DNA of 7,494 nt from Akkermansiaceae bacterium (lineage in GTDB: Bacteria; Verrucomicrobiota; Verrucomicrobiia; Verrucomicrobiales; Akkermansiaceae). The stretch spans positions 1-7,494 of the forward strand of contig JAQGPE010000250.1 of NCBI GenBank assembly GCA_028293225.1. The letters run 5' to 3'. Under the pieces are notes generated by a model. It was not told the origin of the DNA and ran no database searches. It was given only the letters and a program-made list of their open reading frames with translations. The position numbers and the translations under genes are program-made. Positions 5,615-7,494 of the stretch are shown here, one piece after another; position 1 is the stretch's first letter; each line of letters begins with the position of its first letter.

Positions 5615-7494
5615 ATGAAAAATCAGAACACCCCGACCACGTTACCCGTGATCGCCGCGACTTTCGCGGCTATTACCGGCCTTAGCTCCGCCGCTGCCCC
5701 GGCGACGCTTTCCCACCGCTGGAGCTTCAACGGAAATCTGAACGATGCCGTGGCCACGGCCCCTTCCCCCGCGGTGATCATCGATCCCGACAACAATGCC
5801 GCCACCGGCGGCGCCGCGGATCTCACCACCAATGCCGGACAGATCACCCTCGGCGGCGGCGGCAGGGACCAGTCTTCCTACGTGAAGCTTGGCACCAGCC
5901 TGCTGGCCGGGAAAACCACCCCGGTCACGATCGAATTCTGGGCCACCCAGATCGGCATCCAGAACTGGGCCCGCATCTTCGATTTCGGCACCGACACCAA
6001 TCAGTACCTGATGATGTCCTGGACCCGTCAAACCAACGCCAACCAGGACACCCTGACCTGGAAGAACGGCGCGGAATCCGCGGTCAATGACAAGAACGCT
6101 CCTTATGAACTCGGCAGGGAGTATCATGTCGTGCTGGTCATCGAGCCCGGCGCCGGCACCGCCGGCCAGACCCTGGTCACGGAATATGCCGCGCCTTCCG
6201 ACGCCACCACCATGGGTGCGCCCAAGGCGGTCATGAGCACTTCCTTCACGCTGGCCAATTTCGCCGACCCCAACGATTTCCTCGGCCGCTCGCAGTGGCC
6301 GGACGAAACCGCCCACGCCAGCTACAATGAATTCCGGATCTGGACGGGTGCCATGGTGCCTGAGGAAATCGATGATCACCAGACGGGGGGGCCCAATTTG
6401 ACCGGCTTTGTCGATACCGATACCGACGGCATGCCCGATTGGTGGGAAACCCTCCACGGCCTGAACATCGGTGACCGCACGGACGCCAACCAGGATGCCG
6501 ACCACGACGGCGCGACCAACCTGCAGGAATACCTCGCGGGTTCCGATCCGCAGGACGCGAACAGCAACGCCCTCGACCTCGATGGCGACAAGCTGACCGA
6601 CTCGTGGGAAATCGCCCACTTTGGCGGTCTCGGCGAAACCGGCGCGGGCGATCCTGACAACGACGGCGCGACCAACCTGCAGGAGCAGGCCGCCGGCAGC
6701 GATCCTCTCAATCCGAATAGCTTCCCGGACACGGACGGGGACGGCATCAACGACGTCTGGGAGAAGAAATACTTCACTGGCACCGGTGGCATTCCCGCTT
6801 TCAATGCGGCTGCCGCCAACGCGACCAACGACTACGACGGCGACGGCTTCACGAATCTTGAGGAGTTCCGCGCCGGCTCCAATCCGGTCCTGGCCACTTC
6901 CAGCCCGGCGTTTCCAACTCTCGCTCACCGCTGGGCCTTCAACGGCGACCTCACCGACTCGGTGACCGGTCCGGACGCCAGCGACGCACTCATCATCGAT
7001 CCTGACAACGACCCTGTCACCGGCCCGGCCGATCTGACCACCAAGCCGGGCGAGGTCTACCTGGCGGGCGGAGCGAAGGGAGCCGCCGGCTATGTGTCCG
7101 TGGGCACGAACCTGCTCACTGGCAACCTCTACCCGGTGACCGTTGAGCTTTGGGCCACCACCTACTCGCTCCAGAGCTGGAGCCGCATCTTCGACTTCGG
7201 CTCCGGCGAAAACGAGTATGTGATGGCGAGCTGGAACGTGAACGGCAACGAAAGCCTGACGCGCACGTCGTGGAAGAATGGCGCGGAACTATCGAAGGAT
7301 GCGACGTTCAGCTACACCCACGGCACCAAGTACCACATCGTCGTCAGCATCGAGCCTCCTGCGGGCACCCGCAAGCTGAGCCGTGTAACGACCTATGCCG
7401 CGGCCGCTGACGGCACCGCGACGACGATGGGGCCGCCGCTGGGAGTGTTCTACACCACCTCGAAGCTGGCCACGGTGAATGATGTGAACGACTA
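5615..7494 (+). CDS. Secreted LamG / EF-hand-loop / LamG protein, 3' end outside window
   Basis: The frame is open from ATG 5615 to the window edge (626 codons, no stop). Residues 1 to about 28 are a signal peptide (MKN start, hydrophobic VIAATFAAITGL, cut near SSAAA). Residues 33 to about 262 form a LamG/concanavalin-like fold (HRWSFNG, VTIEFWA, RIFDFG, EFRIWTG). Residues 267-417 hold six aspartate-rich EF-hand-like loops of 12 residues ending in Glu, at 267, 294, 321, 346, 372 and 406; D294-E305 is a textbook DxDxDG loop. They alternate between a 'DxWE' type and a 'TNLxE' type followed by AGSxP, as in thrombospondin-3-like and dockerin-like calcium repeats. A second LamG, clearly a copy of the first, starts at residue 437 and is cut near its end. 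Likely a calcium-stabilised surface or secreted binding protein; ligand and C-terminal sorting signal are unseen. No Shine-Dalgarno precedes the start, which rests on the signal peptide. Confidence 0.9.
   Translation, partial: MKNQNTPTTLPVIAATFAAITGLSSAAAPATLSHRWSFNGNLNDAVATAPSPAVIIDPDNNAATGGAADLTTNAGQITLGGGGRDQSSYVKLGTSLLAGKTTPVTIEFWATQIGIQNWARIFDFGTDTNQYLMMSWTRQTNANQDTLTWKNGAESAVNDKNAPYELGREYHVVLVIEPGAGTAGQTLVTEYAAPSDATTMGAPKAVMSTSFTLANFADPNDFLGRSQWPDETAHASYNEFRIWTGAMVPEEIDDHQTGGPNLTGFVDTDTDGMPDWWETLHGLNIGDRTDANQDADHDGATNLQEYLAGSDPQDANSNALDLDGDKLTDSWEIAHFGGLGETGAGDPDNDGATNLQEQAAGSDPLNPNSFPDTDGDGINDVWEKKYFTGTGGIPAFNAAAANATNDYDGDGFTNLEEFRAGSNPVLATSSPAFPTLAHRWAFNGDLTDSVTGPDASDALIIDPDNDPVTGPADLTTKPGEVYLAGGAKGAAGYVSVGTNLLTGNLYPVTVELWATTYSLQSWSRIFDFGSGENEYVMASWNVNGNESLTRTSWKNGAELSKDATFSYTHGTKYHIVVSIEPPAGTRKLSRVTTYAAAADGTATTMGPPLGVFYTTSKLATVNDVND
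6504..6684 (+). repeat. 25-base direct repeat inside the calcium-loop region
   Basis: Bases 6504-6528 and 6660-6684 are identical over 25 bases and lie 156 bases (52 codons) apart in the same frame. Both encode the core DGATNLQE of EF-hand-like loops 2 and 4. Identity at every wobble position suggests recent duplication or gene conversion within the repeat region, while the flanking codons have diverged. Confidence 0.75.

Noticed and set aside
5440..5685. A small 81-codon gene before the LamG gene
   Set aside because: It overlaps the LamG start in another frame, has no ribosome site or recognisable motif, and covers the hairpin-rich leader.
5642..6928. A 428-codon open frame on the minus strand opposite the LamG gene
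   Set aside because: The plus strand has a signal peptide, two LamG folds and six ordered calcium loops in the same span. The minus frame is a Val/Gly/Arg-rich mirror of GC-rich codons with no domain.

Overview
The window is GC-rich bacterial DNA with four complete or partial protein genes packed around one longer regulatory gap, plus one large surface-protein gene that runs off the right edge. The gene mix points to the Verrucomicrobiota (Luteolibacter-like relatives): a XylR-type LacI/AraC hybrid regulator, a secreted protein mixing LamG folds with aspartate-rich EF-hand-like loops, almost no Shine-Dalgarno sequences, and short 'CGCGAAT' repeat arms between genes. This placement is inferred from gene content; the window holds no rRNA or other marker gene.

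Layout: bases 1-460 (+) are the 3' end of a YycJ/WalJ-like metallo-beta-lactamase-fold hydrolase. It converges, with a 12-base gap, on a secreted glycerophosphodiester phosphodiesterase (473-1279, -). A 206-base gap follows, holding a 22-base inverted repeat. Next come a XylR-like sugar-sensing transcription factor (1486-2613, -) and, 89 bases upstream of it on the same strand, an 823-residue fusion of an LplT-like lysophospholipid carrier with a PlsC-type acyltransferase (2703-5174, -). The fusion carries a C-terminal tail that looks like the remains of an acyl-ACP synthetase. Bases 5175-5614 are non-coding between divergent genes, and the half nearest the right-hand gene is dense in dyads and hairpins. 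From 5615 (+) a secreted LamG / Ca-loop / LamG protein continues past the window end.

Functionally, the phosphodiesterase and the carrier-acyltransferase fusion both touch phospholipid turnover: one cleaves glycerophosphodiesters outside the cytoplasm, the other is predicted to import and re-acylate lysophospholipids. XylR lies between them on the same strand but has no sugar-catabolic gene next to it here, so its target is unknown. The LamG protein is a separate unit, probably surface-exposed or secreted and calcium-stabilised. The two most notable points are the vestigial synthetase tail on the acyltransferase fusion and the structured leader before the LamG gene. No mobile element, CRISPR array, tRNA or rRNA was seen.
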